A DNA stretch of 64,000 bases. Origin: an uncultured Acidobacteriia bacterium (lineage in GTDB: Bacteria > Acidobacteriota > Terriglobia > Bryobacterales > Bryobacteraceae). Below the pieces are notes generated by a model. That model did not search any database. It had not been told where the DNA came from and was given only the letters and a program-made list of their open reading frames with translations. The DNA lies in NCBI GenBank assembly GCA_903828455.1, contig CAIKMJ010000027.1, positions 1 through 64,000 on the forward strand. The letters are read 5' to 3'. This document shows positions 34,352-42,832 of this stretch, piece after piece (position 1 is the stretch's first letter; every line of letters starts with the position of its first letter). The position numbers and the translations under genes are program-made.

Positions 34352-35380
34352 TCAGGCCGGCGGCTCCGGGCGCAGCAGCTCTTCGGCGGCGACGAGCACG
34401 TGGTTGACCGTGATGCGGGTCATGCAGCGGTGGTCGATGGGGCACTCGCGCTTCAGGCAGGGAGCGCAATCCACCGGTTCGCGCACGATGCGGGCGAGCG
34501 GCCCGAGCGGTCCGGTGGCGGTCTCATCGGTGGGGCCGAAGACGGTGACGGTCGGGATGCCGGCGGCGGAGGCGATGTGCATGGCGCCGGAATCGTTGGT
34601 GAGGAAGATGGAGCAGGCCGCGGCCATATCGATGAAGTCGCGCAGGCTGGTGCCGCCGGCGAGGTTGCTGCCCGCGCAGGCGCGCGCCACCTCGCCGCAG
34701 AGTTCCTGTTCGGCCGCCGAGCCGAAGACGGCGACCGAGGCACCGAGCGTTCCGGCGAGGCGAGTGGCGGCGAGCGCGAACCGTTCGGGAATCCAGCGCT
34801 TGGCACTGCCGTAGGCGGCGCCCGGACTTACGCCGATCACAGGCAGCTTCAGCCCGGCGCGGCGGAAGGCCACCTCGCCCCGTTTGCGGGCTTCGTCCAG
34901 ACCTTCGAAGCGAATCCGCGGCACGTCCGGGATGGAGTCGATCAGGCCGGCGCGGCGCAGCAGCTCCAGGTAGTAGAAGCGCTCGTGCTTCGGCAGTTCG
35001 CCCGGCAGCGGGCGTGCGATGGCGTCGGTGAGCAGCGCCGAACGGCCGTCGCGCGCGTAGCCGACGATCCGTTTGGCTCCGGCGAGGCGAACGACGGCGG
35101 CGCTCTCAAACGAATTCGGCAGCAGAACGGCGAGATCGAAGGCCTCGGCTTTCAGACGCCGCGCCAGCTTCCATTTTGTGCCGAACTCGCGCCAGCCGGC
35201 CTCGCCGGCGAGCGGAATGACGCGGTCGAGGGAGCTTTCGCCCTTGTACAGGTCAGCCACCCAGGGCCGGGCCAGAACCGAGATCTCCGCATCGGGAAAC
35301 CTGCCGCGTAACGCGCGCAGCGCGGGCAGCGACATGACGGCGTCGCCGATCCAGTTCGTGGCGCGGACGAGTATCTTCAC
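34352..35380 (-). CDS. waaF: Lipopolysaccharide heptosyltransferase II
   Basis: Family 9 glycosyltransferase of 342 residues adding the second heptose to LPS. It starts MKILVRATNWIGDAVMSLPALRALRGRFPDAEISVLARPW, diagnostic for WaaF. The nucleotide-sugar site contains GVSPGAAYGSAKRWIPERFA and TNDSGAMHIASAAGIPTVTVFGPTDETATGPLG, and CAPCLKRECPIDHRCM is a conserved C-terminal Cys cluster of the WaaF type. ATG overlaps the stop of the upstream BlaI-type gene (ATGA), so it is translationally coupled to a regulator, an unusual arrangement for an LPS gene. Confidence 0.93.
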   Translation of the reverse strand: MKILVRATNWIGDAVMSLPALRALRGRFPDAEISVLARPWVADLYKGESSLDRVIPLAGEAGWREFGTKWKLARRLKAEAFDLAVLLPNSFESAAVVRLAGAKRIVGYARDGRSALLTDAIARPLPGELPKHERFYYLELLRRAGLIDSIPDVPRIRFEGLDEARKRGEVAFRRAGLKLPVIGVSPGAAYGSAKRWIPERFALAATRLAGTLGASVAVFGSAAEQELCGEVARACAGSNLAGGTSLRDFIDMAAACSIFLTNDSGAMHIASAAGIPTVTVFGPTDETATGPLGPLARIVREPVDCAPCLKRECPIDHRCMTRITVNHVLVAAEELLRPEPPA

Positions 35381-35877
35381 ATCTCGGATTCGGACGAAGG
35401 GTTGCCGGACATCCCGGCGGCGAGTTCGGGTACCAGCGTCGAGACAAAATCGGGCTGGCGGCCTGCATCGCCGGCGTACTGCGCCATCGCCAGTGGCGGG
35501 GCGGGCAGCGGCTCGGCGGCGGCGACAAGTTCCGGCTCGGCTTCCGTTTCGGGCACCGCCGGAGGATTTTCAAGGAAACTCTTCAGTTCGTCGGCCGAAC
35601 CGGAAAAGTGGTATTCGAGGAACTGCTTCAGCGCCATGTGGCGGAGGCGGTTCCGGTCCACGGTGGGGAAGTAGCGATAACCGCGGCCCTGTTTGCGGCG
35701 CGAGACAACGCCGCGCCGGGCCAGACGATCGAGCAGCGTCAAAACGGTGGTATACGCGAGCGGCTTGCCGGCCGCGACCACGGCGCGCACCTCCTCCACA
35801 TTGCCTTCGCCCACCTGGAAGAGGGCGTTGAGGCACATCATTTCCAGTGGTGGCGGAAGTTCACGATCTCTTCCCAA
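35377..35877 (-). CDS. BlaI/MecI/CopY-family transcriptional regulator with Pro/Ala tail
   Basis: Winged-helix repressor of 166 residues. LPPPLEMMCLNALFQVGEGNVEEVRAVV and YTTVLTLLDRLARRGVVSRRKQGRGYRYFPTVDR form the BlaI-like DNA-binding domain. The tail (about residues 100-166) is low-complexity Pro/Ala/Glu-rich and extends past the normal 120-130 residues. No blaR1-type membrane protease is adjacent; such orphan BlaI proteins are common in Acidobacteria. The start is TTG at 35877 with AAAGGA eight bases upstream. It overlaps waaF at the 3' end. Confidence 0.86.
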   Translation of the reverse strand: MGRDRELPPPLEMMCLNALFQVGEGNVEEVRAVVAAGKPLAYTTVLTLLDRLARRGVVSRRKQGRGYRYFPTVDRNRLRHMALKQFLEYHFSGSADELKSFLENPPAVPETEAEPELVAAAEPLPAPPLAMAQYAGDAGRQPDFVSTLVPELAAGMSGNPSSESEM

Positions 35878-35879
35878 AA

Positions 35880-36956
35880 TTATTTCCTTTCATTCTGAAT
35901 CGCCTGCTGCAGCTTTGCTCCGAACATTGAGTTTAACTGTGACGACGCGGCCGGAGCGGGCGCGGGCGGCGGGGTAGCGGGGACGGTGGCTGCTTCTCCC
36001 TGCAAATAGCGAGACTTACGGAGCGCGACGCGTTCCATGGTTCCGCTCCAGCCGGTGAACAGGCCTTCGGCGAGCGGCTCTTTTTCGATCAGAACGCGCA
36101 TGCACTCCATCTTGGAATCCATGTCGTCGAGGTAGTGGAGCAGCAGCGCCTCGGGGAAGATGGGCACCTTGGGCGAACCGAAGTCGAGCCGGCCGTGGTG
36201 GCTGAGCACGAGATGCTCCAGCAGATTGCGGAGAGGCACGGGGAAATCGGGGAAGTCGCGCAGCTTTTCGCAGAGCATCCGGATGGCGATGGGGATGTGG
36301 CCGACCAGCTGGCCTTCGGCGGAGTAGCCGAAGCCGCGCTCGTAGGTGAGCTCGTAGATCTTCCCGATGTCGTGGAGGACGACGCCGGCGATCAGCAGAT
36401 TCATGTCGATGGCGGGATAGTGCGGTCCGACCATCTTCGCCAGAGCGAGGAGCGAACAGACGTGTTCGAGCAGGCCGCTGCGGAAGGCATGGTGGATGCT
36501 CTTGGCGGCCGGGGCGATGCGGTAGCGGACGGCGATTTCCGGGTCGTCGAGAAAAGAGTTCAGCAGGGCGCGGATGTGCGCGTTGTCGAGCTCATTGACC
36601 GCGGCGCGAACCGTTTGCCACATGACCTCGGGGTCCTGGAGCGAGGCCGGGAAGAAGTCGGAGAAATTGACCTCGGCATCGTCGATCCGCTTGAGCTTGT
36701 GGATGGTGAACTGGGGCCGGTTGTTGTAGATCTGGAGCAGGCCGCGGACCTTGACGAAGTCGTCGCGGTCGAAGGTGTCCATCACCTCGGCAACGTTGTC
36801 CCACATCTTGGAATCGAGTTCGCCGGTGCGGTCCGAGAGAGTGAGCGAGAGGTAGGGCTCGCCGGTACGCTTCTGACGCACGTCTTTCGCCTGGACGAGG
36901 AAGACGGCGGTGATGTTTTCGTTGGGCTGAAGATCGCTGACGCAGGGTGACTTCAT
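35880..36956 (-). CDS. 3'-5' exoribonuclease, YhaM family (OB-fold plus HD domain)
   Basis: Predicted single-strand nuclease of 358 residues. Residues about 15-95 are an OB-fold (VFLVQAKDVRQKRTGEPYLSLTLSDRTGELDSKMW), and about 150-300 are a metal-dependent HD domain with SIHHAFRSGLLEHVCSLL, GVVLHDIGKIYEL and HLVLSHHGRLDFGSP. This order is that of Bacillus YhaM. The final 40 residues are Pro/Ala-rich. Its ATG directly follows the stop codon of the SurA-like gene (TAAATG), so the two are coupled. Confidence 0.9.
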   Translation of the reverse strand: MKSPCVSDLQPNENITAVFLVQAKDVRQKRTGEPYLSLTLSDRTGELDSKMWDNVAEVMDTFDRDDFVKVRGLLQIYNNRPQFTIHKLKRIDDAEVNFSDFFPASLQDPEVMWQTVRAAVNELDNAHIRALLNSFLDDPEIAVRYRIAPAAKSIHHAFRSGLLEHVCSLLALAKMVGPHYPAIDMNLLIAGVVLHDIGKIYELTYERGFGYSAEGQLVGHIPIAIRMLCEKLRDFPDFPVPLRNLLEHLVLSHHGRLDFGSPKVPIFPEALLLHYLDDMDSKMECMRVLIEKEPLAEGLFTGWSGTMERVALRKSRYLQGEAATVPATPPPAPAPAASSQLNSMFGAKLQQAIQNERK

Positions 36957-38198
36957 TTAGGATTTGGGAGTCACCGGAGTGCCGGAAACGGGCGTAGAGT
37001 TCGCCGGAGCGGCGGGAGCCTGATCGGACGATGCGCCGCCCCGGCGTCCCAGCGGAATGACTTTCAGGAACTTCTTCCGGCTGGCGGCGGTGACGGCCTC
37101 CTTGGTGGTGGTGCTGGGTTTGAGCTGCAGGGCATCCTGCCAGGAGGTGTCCTTGCCGGGCGCGGCGCCGCTGTCGACCAGACCGGGCTTGATTTCGAGG
37201 AAAGCGCGCTGGCGGAGGCCGGTGAGATACTCGCGCACCTTGGGGCCGACGCGGGGTTCGGACAGGATGTTGCTGATCTGGCCGGAGACTTCATCGAGGG
37301 CGGCCTGACCGGCGGCGAGGTGCTCTTCGACGCGCAGGATTTCAAAGCCGCCCGGAGTGCGGATGGGGTCGGTGACGAAGCCTTTGGTCTGCTTGAAGAC
37401 GACCTCTTCGATTTCCTTGCGGAGGTCGCCGGGTTTGAAGCTGCCGAGTTCGCCGTCCTGGGCGGCGGTGGCGGCGTCGGAATACTGGCGGGCGAGGTCG
37501 GTGAACTTTTCGCCTTTGCGGGCGCGGTCGACGAGGCCTTTGGCCTTCTTTTCCGCGGCCGCGACCTTATCGGCGGAGTTGTCGCCGGAGGAGACGAGGA
37601 TTTCGCGAAGGGCGACGCGTTCTTCACGGACGAAGTCGGTCTTGTGCTCGTTGTAGTACTTTTCGATGTCGGCCTTGGGGATGATGACGTTGCGGTAGAC
37701 TTCCTCGCTGATGACGCGCTGGGTGAGGAACTGATTTTTGATCTGCTGTTTGAAGTCCTCGAAGGTCATGCCGCTCTGCTGGCGGACCCAGTCGTGGAAC
37801 TTATCGGGGTCGGAGATCTTGCTCTGGGACTGGACTTCGGCGACTCTGCGGTTGACGTCGGCATCGACGTTGATGCTGAGTTCCTTGCCCTTCTGGACGA
37901 GGAGGAGCTGATCGATCTGATCGCGGAGGGCGTCGGCGGCGCGCTTATCGACGGCGGTCTGGAGGGCGGGGCCGGTGAGACCCTGCTGGGCGAGGTCGGC
38001 CTGAATTTCTTCACGCTCTTTGGTCAGTTCGCCGCGGGTGATGATGTCGCCGTTGACCTTGGCGACGATTTCCTCGATGACGTGCACTTCGGGTTCGGGG
38101 CGATCGGCGGCGAACAGCGCCGGAGCGAAAACCGCACTGACAAAACACGCAGACAGGACGCCGGCAAGGCTCCCTGCAAACCACAGCCTGGGGGACAT
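36957..38198 (-). CDS. Periplasmic SurA-like peptidyl-prolyl isomerase/chaperone
   Basis: Exported chaperone of 413 residues that assists outer-membrane protein folding. The start MSPRLWFAGSLAGVLSACFVSAVFAPALFAADR has a signal peptide. A SurA-type N-terminal domain follows (IEEIVAKVNGDIITRGELTKEREEI), with a helical core including WVRQQSGMTFEDFKQQIKNQFLTQRVISEEV. One parvulin domain spans about 210-305 (REILVSSGDNSADKV, QYSDAATAAQDGELGSFKPGDL, FVTDPIRTPGGFEILRVEEH). The Ser/Pro-rich tail is unstructured. With the many beta-barrel proteins of this genome, a SurA role is sensible. It heads the HD-nuclease to waaC run. Confidence 0.88.
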   Translation of the reverse strand: MSPRLWFAGSLAGVLSACFVSAVFAPALFAADRPEPEVHVIEEIVAKVNGDIITRGELTKEREEIQADLAQQGLTGPALQTAVDKRAADALRDQIDQLLLVQKGKELSINVDADVNRRVAEVQSQSKISDPDKFHDWVRQQSGMTFEDFKQQIKNQFLTQRVISEEVYRNVIIPKADIEKYYNEHKTDFVREERVALREILVSSGDNSADKVAAAEKKAKGLVDRARKGEKFTDLARQYSDAATAAQDGELGSFKPGDLRKEIEEVVFKQTKGFVTDPIRTPGGFEILRVEEHLAAGQAALDEVSGQISNILSEPRVGPKVREYLTGLRQRAFLEIKPGLVDSGAAPGKDTSWQDALQLKPSTTTKEAVTAASRKKFLKVIPLGRRGGASSDQAPAAPANSTPVSGTPVTPKS

Positions 38199-38286
38199 AT
38201 GTAGTTCATTATGGCAAATGGCGCGTGGTGCAAAATTGCCGCCGTTGCGCTTCCGGAAGGGCCGCGGCGCAGGTATGATCGGCTGT

Positions 38287-38592
38287 ATGAAAAACAGGAC
38301 ACTCACGGTTATATTGCTGGCGTTCCTGCTCGCCGCAATCGGATTGCAGGGCCAGGATAAAGCGGCGCCGGCGAAGAAGGCGGCGGAATCGGCCGTGACG
38401 CCGGCGGCTCTGATCGACATCAACCATGCGAGCGCGGAGGAGCTGAAGAAGCTGCCGGGCATCGGGGACGCGTATTCGGCGGCGATCATTAAGAACCGGC
38501 CGTATGCGAACAAGACGCAGCTGAATTCGCGCAAGGTGATTCCGGCGGCGACGTACCAGAAGATCAGCGCGATGATCATCGCGAAGCAGTAA
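38287..38592 (+). CDS. Secreted ComEA-like helix-hairpin-helix protein
   Basis: A 101-residue exported protein. Signal peptide MKNRTLTVILLAFLLAAIGLQGQ, then a short Lys/Ala spacer and a helix-hairpin-helix unit: LIDINHASAEELKKLPGIGDAYSAAIIKNRPYANKTQL. That is the ComEA DNA-binding fold, used in natural competence to capture double-stranded DNA in the periplasm. No other competence genes are present in the window. An ATG twelve bases upstream (38275) is a possible alternative start. Confidence 0.85.
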   Translation: MKNRTLTVILLAFLLAAIGLQGQDKAAPAKKAAESAVTPAALIDINHASAEELKKLPGIGDAYSAAIIKNRPYANKTQLNSRKVIPAATYQKISAMIIAKQ

Positions 38593-38642
38593 GCGGAGGG
38601 CGGAGTACAAGGGCGCCGCGAGGTGTTAAACTTCAGGGTTAT

Positions 38643-39122
38643 ATGGCATCGCGCAGCGTCAACAAATGCATTCTGATCGGGCATCTCGGCCGTGACGCCG
38701 AGACTAAATTCACGCCGGGCGGCGCTGCCGTCACGCGTTTTTCCGTGGCCACGAACCGGCGCTGGAAGGACCAGCAGTCGGGCGAGTGGAAGGAAGAGAC
38801 GGACTGGACGAACATTGTGCTGTGGCGCAGCGAGAATCTGTCGCAGTACCTGACGAAGGGCAAGCAGGTCTACGTGGAAGGGCGCATTCAGACGCGCAGC
38901 TACGAAGACAAGGACGGCAAGAAGGTCTATTCGACCGAGGTGGTGGCGGACGACGTGATCCTGCTGGGCGGGCAGGGCGGCGGCGGCGGACGGGGCGGCG
39001 ACGAGTATTCGCAGCAGCCGGTATCGATGCCGCGCGGGGCGCGCGGCGGGCAGTCCTCGCAGCCGGCGGCGCAGCACGACGACTTCGGACAGGGCATCAC
39101 GGACGACGACGTTCCGTTCTAG
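38643..39122 (+). CDS. ssb: Single-stranded DNA-binding protein
   Basis: Homotetrameric protein coating single-stranded DNA in replication and repair. The 159 residues start MASRSVNKCILIGHLGRDAETKFTPGGAAVTRFSVATNR and carry the OB-fold with TDWTNIVLWRSENLSQYLTKGKQVYVEGRIQTRSY. A Gly/Gln-rich linker leads to the acidic tip DDDVPF, which binds partner proteins. A strong bidirectional terminator follows at 39189-39219. Confidence 0.95.
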   Translation: MASRSVNKCILIGHLGRDAETKFTPGGAAVTRFSVATNRRWKDQQSGEWKEETDWTNIVLWRSENLSQYLTKGKQVYVEGRIQTRSYEDKDGKKVYSTEVVADDVILLGGQGGGGGRGGDEYSQQPVSMPRGARGGQSSQPAAQHDDFGQGITDDDVPF

Positions 39123-39188
39123 GGCGGAGTGTTTTGGCACCGGTTGCGGCTCCTTTCGTTCGACGAATCCGATAAGCAATTCAGCAAT

Positions 39189-39219
39189 AAAAAAGGCCTC
39201 CCCTGCGGGAGGCCTTTTT
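39189..39219. terminator. Strong bidirectional intrinsic terminator between ssb and dinB-like gene
   Basis: GGCCTCCC (39195-39202) pairs with GGGAGGCC (39207-39214) around a 4-base loop, with six A before and five T after. Works for both convergent genes. Confidence 0.95.
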
Positions 39220-39245
39220 GCGTACAGAGGCAGTAGCGAGTGTGA

Positions 39246-39806
39246 CTATTCCTTCTTGCCGCCGCCGGCGCGACCGGCATTGCGGGCCGCGGTGGACGGG
39301 GGAACGATGCCTTTGGCGCGGAGGTAGACGGCCATGCTGCCGTAGCATTCATTGGAGTGAATGACGAGGCCGTAGAGGGCGGAGATGCGCGGCACCTGGC
39401 CGCCGAAGCCGGGGACCATATCCATGGCGTTGGCATCGGTGAGGCCGGCGACGACGGCGTCGCAGGTATCGAAGGAGGCTTTGAGGGCGGCGATGAGGTC
39501 GGCCTTGGAGGTCTTCTGGGCGGCGCCGACCATTTTGCGTTCCCCGGTGGCGATGGCGGAGCAGGCGCCGGAGTTGGCGTCGGCGATGTGGGCGACCCAG
39601 CCGCCGAAGGTCATTTCCTCGGGGTTGGGACGGAAGCCGAACGAATCGTCAGGCATCGCGTCGGCGACTTTGAGGAGGTTGTTTTTGGCACCGGTGTAAA
39701 CACGGTTGAGATCCGATGTGACGGTGGACGTGGCGCCGGCGCGGCCGCCGCCCTGGGCAAACATGCTGCAAGCGAACGTAAGAGACAGAATCAGTGATTT
39801 CTTCAT
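39246..39806 (-). CDS. Exported DinB-family protein
   Basis: A 186-residue protein with a four-helix DinB fold. Signal peptide MKKSLILSLTFACSMFAQ indicates export, unusual for DinB, whose best-known relatives are cytoplasmic thiol-dependent enzymes. Family positions include NLLKVADAMPDDSFGFRP, WVAHIADANSGACSAI, and YGLVIHSNECYGSMAVYLRAKGIVPPS, giving His residues that could form the metal site (VAHIAD, IHSNEC). Secreted DinB proteins like this are frequent in Acidobacteria; the substrate is unknown. Confidence 0.86.
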   Translation of the reverse strand: MKKSLILSLTFACSMFAQGGGRAGATSTVTSDLNRVYTGAKNNLLKVADAMPDDSFGFRPNPEEMTFGGWVAHIADANSGACSAIATGERKMVGAAQKTSKADLIAALKASFDTCDAVVAGLTDANAMDMVPGFGGQVPRISALYGLVIHSNECYGSMAVYLRAKGIVPPSTAARNAGRAGGGKKE

Positions 39807-40013
39807 GGTCCCGCTGAAATCCTTTCGTTTGACGAAGTGTCAATTCGAGTCTAGTATGCCTGATGCCGCAGGCGGTTACAAACCCGCGGATCTGACAAAT
39901 GGTTACAAAACAACTGCCCGCCAAATAAAAGCGGCGGCCCTTTTTGAATACGGGAGCCGGGTGGGGCATCGCATTCAGAAAAGGCCGCCGCGAGGGCAGC
40001 AATACGCCGAACG

Positions 40014-41678
40014 TTACTGCGTGGCGAGGACCACGCTGGCGGGCGTGGAGACGCCGTTGACGGTTGCGACGAGAGCCTGATCGCCGGTTTTGCCGGTGGT
40101 CGGGACCACGAGGTTGATCTGGAACTGGCCGGCCGCCGTCATGCCGGAATAGCTGACGTTGGCGCTGACGCCACCGATGGTTACGGTGACCGGGTTGACG
40201 GTGGGAGCCGAGCCGGAGAAGACCTGGCCGGGCGTGACCGCCGGGTTGGTGGCACCGAAGCCGACGCCGAACAGTTCGAGCGTTTCACCCGCTTTGACGG
40301 GGCGAGTGCCGGCGGCCTGGGGACCGACGAAGTCGTACGATCCGCCGCCCTGCGAGCCGTTGCCGTTGGGCGTCAGAATGATACCGACGGCATGGGTTCC
40401 ATCGGCAGCGACGTTGAAGGACGGGCTTTGGGCGCCGAGGGTGACGGAGCCGGTGGCCGTGGCGGTGCCGTTGGTGACGACGACCTGAACGGAGCCGGTG
40501 GCGGTATCGGCCGGGGCCTGAGCGTTGATCTGGGTCGGGGAAACGAACCAGAGGTAGGCGGGCTTGTTATCGATGGTCACGCTGACGCCGCCGAGCGTGG
40601 TGGGGAAGTTGCCGGTCCACGTGGCGGTTGAGGAGGCGAGATTGGTGCCGTAGATGGAGATCCAGGAGCCGGGCTGGATGGTGGTGGAGGTGCTGTAGAG
40701 CGGCACGATTCCGCCACTGGTGATGGTTGGCGCGGGGGCGGCGATGGCGAACTGGACGGCATTGGACGGAGGCGTGCCGAGCGCGCCCAGGTTGGAGACC
40801 TGGACGTTGGCGGTTCCGGCGGTGGCGACCAGAGAGGCCGGGACGGCAGCGGTCAACTGGGTGGCGCTGACGAAGGTGGTGGTGAGGCTGGTGTTATTCC
40901 AAACCACGGTATCGGCCGCGACGAAGCCTGCGCCGTTGACGGTAAGGGTGAAGGCCGGGCTGCCGGGGGCTGCCGTTGCAGGGCTAAGGCTGGTGACCGA
41001 AAGCGACGCCGGCGGGCCGACCGTGAAGGGCTTGGCCGAGGACGCGGTGGAGACGCCGGGATTGGTGACGGTAATGTTCACCGTGGCCGCCGTTGCGATC
41101 AGCGATGCGGGGACGGCCGCCGTCAACTGCGTGGCACTAACAAATGTTGTGGTTAGAGAGGTAGTGCCCCATAGGACTGTTGCCCCGGTTACGAAACCAG
41201 TTCCGTTGACCTGGAGGGTGAATGCCGGTCCTCCGGCGGATGCGCTGGGCGGACTGAAGCCGGTCAAAGTGGGGGTAGATGCGGTGCCACCACTACCGCC
41301 ACCGCCGCCGCCACTCGCAGCCGGGAGGACGGTGAAGGGCAAGGTTCCGACGACGACGCCGTTGGGGCCGATCATCGTCAGGGTCACGGTTCCGGGAGTC
41401 GCGGTTTCAATGAGGCCCACGACGTTTACGACCAGGGTGCTGCCACCGGTGTTGCTGACGTAGGGCAGAACCGCGGGGGTGGTCGCGGTGGGTCCGGTAG
41501 CGGCGGACCACGTAAAAGTATCACCGGACTGAAGAGCGGATCCCGTGATGGTGATCTGGAAATCGGCCGAGCCGGCAGGAGCCGACGACGGGCTGATGCT
41601 GGTGAACGCTGGCGCCGCACCCGCAAAGGCGGTGCTGACGGCCAGCAAAGACAACATAACAACCGTTAAGAGACGCAA
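40014..41678 (-). CDS. Secreted IPT/TIG-repeat protein with Solibacter-type C-terminal domain
   Basis: A 554-residue exported protein. TTG at 41678 has a perfect GGAGGT six bases upstream and gives the signal peptide LRLLTVVMLSLLAVSTAFAG. Three IPT/TIG immunoglobulin-like repeats follow (about 20-115, 125-215 and 215-310); the second and third share a near-identical block LTTTFVSATQLTAAVPASL, a recent duplication. A Gly/Ser hinge separates repeats 1 and 2. The last 215 residues (SGGIVPLYSTSTTIQPGSWISIYGTNLA through NGVSTPASVVLA) match the C-terminal domain expanded in Solibacter secreted proteins. Cell-surface adhesion is a guess. Confidence 0.88.
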   Translation of the reverse strand: MRLLTVVMLSLLAVSTAFAGAAPAFTSISPSSAPAGSADFQITITGSALQSGDTFTWSAATGPTATTPAVLPYVSNTGGSTLVVNVVGLIETATPGTVTLTMIGPNGVVVGTLPFTVLPAASGGGGGGSGGTASTPTLTGFSPPSASAGGPAFTLQVNGTGFVTGATVLWGTTSLTTTFVSATQLTAAVPASLIATAATVNITVTNPGVSTASSAKPFTVGPPASLSVTSLSPATAAPGSPAFTLTVNGAGFVAADTVVWNNTSLTTTFVSATQLTAAVPASLVATAGTANVQVSNLGALGTPPSNAVQFAIAAPAPTITSGGIVPLYSTSTTIQPGSWISIYGTNLASSTATWTGNFPTTLGGVSVTIDNKPAYLWFVSPTQINAQAPADTATGSVQVVVTNGTATATGSVTLGAQSPSFNVAADGTHAVGIILTPNGNGSQGGGSYDFVGPQAAGTRPVKAGETLELFGVGFGATNPAVTPGQVFSGSAPTVNPVTVTIGGVSANVSYSGMTAAGQFQINLVVPTTGKTGDQALVATVNGVSTPASVVLATQ

Positions 41679-41717
41679 TTGGTAACCTCCGCGACGATAA
41701 CCCCATCGCACCTCGCA

Positions 41718-41746
41718 ATTATATTTACGTAATCTTACCGACGCAA
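41718..41746 (-). promoter_or_regulatory. Promoter of the TIG-repeat gene
   Basis: On the minus strand TTGCGT (41746-41741), 17 bp, then consensus TATAAT (41723-41718), giving a start about 33 bases before the TTG codon. Confidence 0.65.
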
Positions 41747-41796
41747 TCGTTATTTTCACGGGCCAGTTAAAGATCATGCGAGCGGGCACTTTCGGG

Positions 41797-42060
41797 CGCA
41801 GGTGTGGTGTGTTGGCGGGTGACGGGAGTGCGGGGCGCGGGTGTGGTGTGCGAGCGGGTGACGGGGGTGCGGGGTGCGGGTGTGGTGTGCCGGCGGGCGG
41901 CGCGAGTGCGGGGCGCAGGTGTGGTGTGTGAGCGGGTGACGGGAGTGCGGGGCGCGGGTTTGGTGTGCCGGCGGGTGGCGCGAGTGCGGGGCACGGGTGT
42001 GGTGTGTTGGCGGGCGGGGCGTTTGGGCGCAGTTGTGGTGTGCCGGCGGGCGGGCGGCGG
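41797..42060. repeat. 39-bp minisatellite, seven copies
   Basis: The block GTGTGGTGTG recurs at 41802, 41841, 41880, 41919, 41958 and 41997, exactly 39 bp apart, with a last shifted copy at about 42033. Units are GC-rich and 80-95 percent similar. Since 39 is divisible by three, both strands stay open as 13-residue repeats, but nothing indicates translation. The array fills the gap between the TIG gene promoter and the next gene (41679-42082). Confidence 0.92.
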
Positions 42061-42082
42061 AGGATGGAGGCGAAAAAGGCGG

Positions 42083-42832
42083 TCAGGCGGCCTTTGGCGG
42101 GTAGCGTTTTTCAAACTTCTCCCGTTTGAAGGAGCAGGATTTGGCGTGCTCGACGCAGATGCGGCTGCATTCCCGGCGGGCGGCGGCTTCGAGCTGTTCG
42201 AGCGAAAAATCGAAGCCATCGGAGGCGGGATCCCAGGGCATGTCGAGCATTTTGTGGCCGCGGTAATAGTCGACGGCGAGGGAGAGGGTGGCCTTTTCGC
42301 GGGCTTCGCGCTCCTTCTGCAACTGGCGGAGTTCGGCGGTGGCGTTCTTAATGGTGCGCAGAAGGCGCTGTTCGTAGAGTGCGAGGTTGGCGAAGGCGCG
42401 GGAGTTGGCGAGGAAGACGCGGCCGGCGTCGACGAGGTCGGCGGGCGGGATGTGGGGAGGGGTTTCGCTTTCGACGGCGATGCAGCGGGATTCGTCGTGG
42501 GCGGTTTCGGGAGGCGGGGGCGGGGCGAGGGTGAACATGGACTCTTCGACGGGGCGGATGCGGCGGAGACGCCAGTGGGAGTCGGCGATGATCTGGACGA
42601 GTTCGGTTTCGAGAGCGGTGGCGGGGCGGAGTTCGTCGAAGAGGGTGTCGATGAAGGAGGTGTAGAGGTCGCGGTCGTCGGAGGGGAGGAGGACTTCGCG
42701 GCCGGTGAGGTTGTGCTTTCTGGAGTTGGCGGAAGAACGGGCTTTGCCTTCGACCGAGACGGGCCCGGTGGAGCGTTGGGCGTTGGCGCGGTTGGCGGCG
42801 AGACGGGCGTCGGAGAGAGGGAGTTTCGGCAT
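42083..42832 (-). CDS. Conserved hypothetical protein of an Acidobacteria/Planctomycetes repeat family
   Basis: A 249-residue hydrophilic, probably cytoplasmic protein. The N terminus SDARLAANRANAQRSTGPVSVEGKARSSANSRKHNLTG resembles a motif found in many paralogous proteins of Acidobacteria and Planctomycetes, to my recollection often multicopy. The middle is helical (LFDELRPATALETELVQIIADSHWRLRRIR, AELRQLQKEREAREKAT) and the C terminus is rich in Lys/Glu. Function is unknown. ATG 42832 has AAAGGA about 11 bases upstream; a TTG at 42856 is possible. Flanked by a minisatellite downstream. Confidence 0.75.
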   Translation of the reverse strand: MPKLPLSDARLAANRANAQRSTGPVSVEGKARSSANSRKHNLTGREVLLPSDDRDLYTSFIDTLFDELRPATALETELVQIIADSHWRLRRIRPVEESMFTLAPPPPPETAHDESRCIAVESETPPHIPPADLVDAGRVFLANSRAFANLALYEQRLLRTIKNATAELRQLQKEREAREKATLSLAVDYYRGHKMLDMPWDPASDGFDFSLEQLEAAARRECSRICVEHAKSCSFKREKFEKRYPPKAA

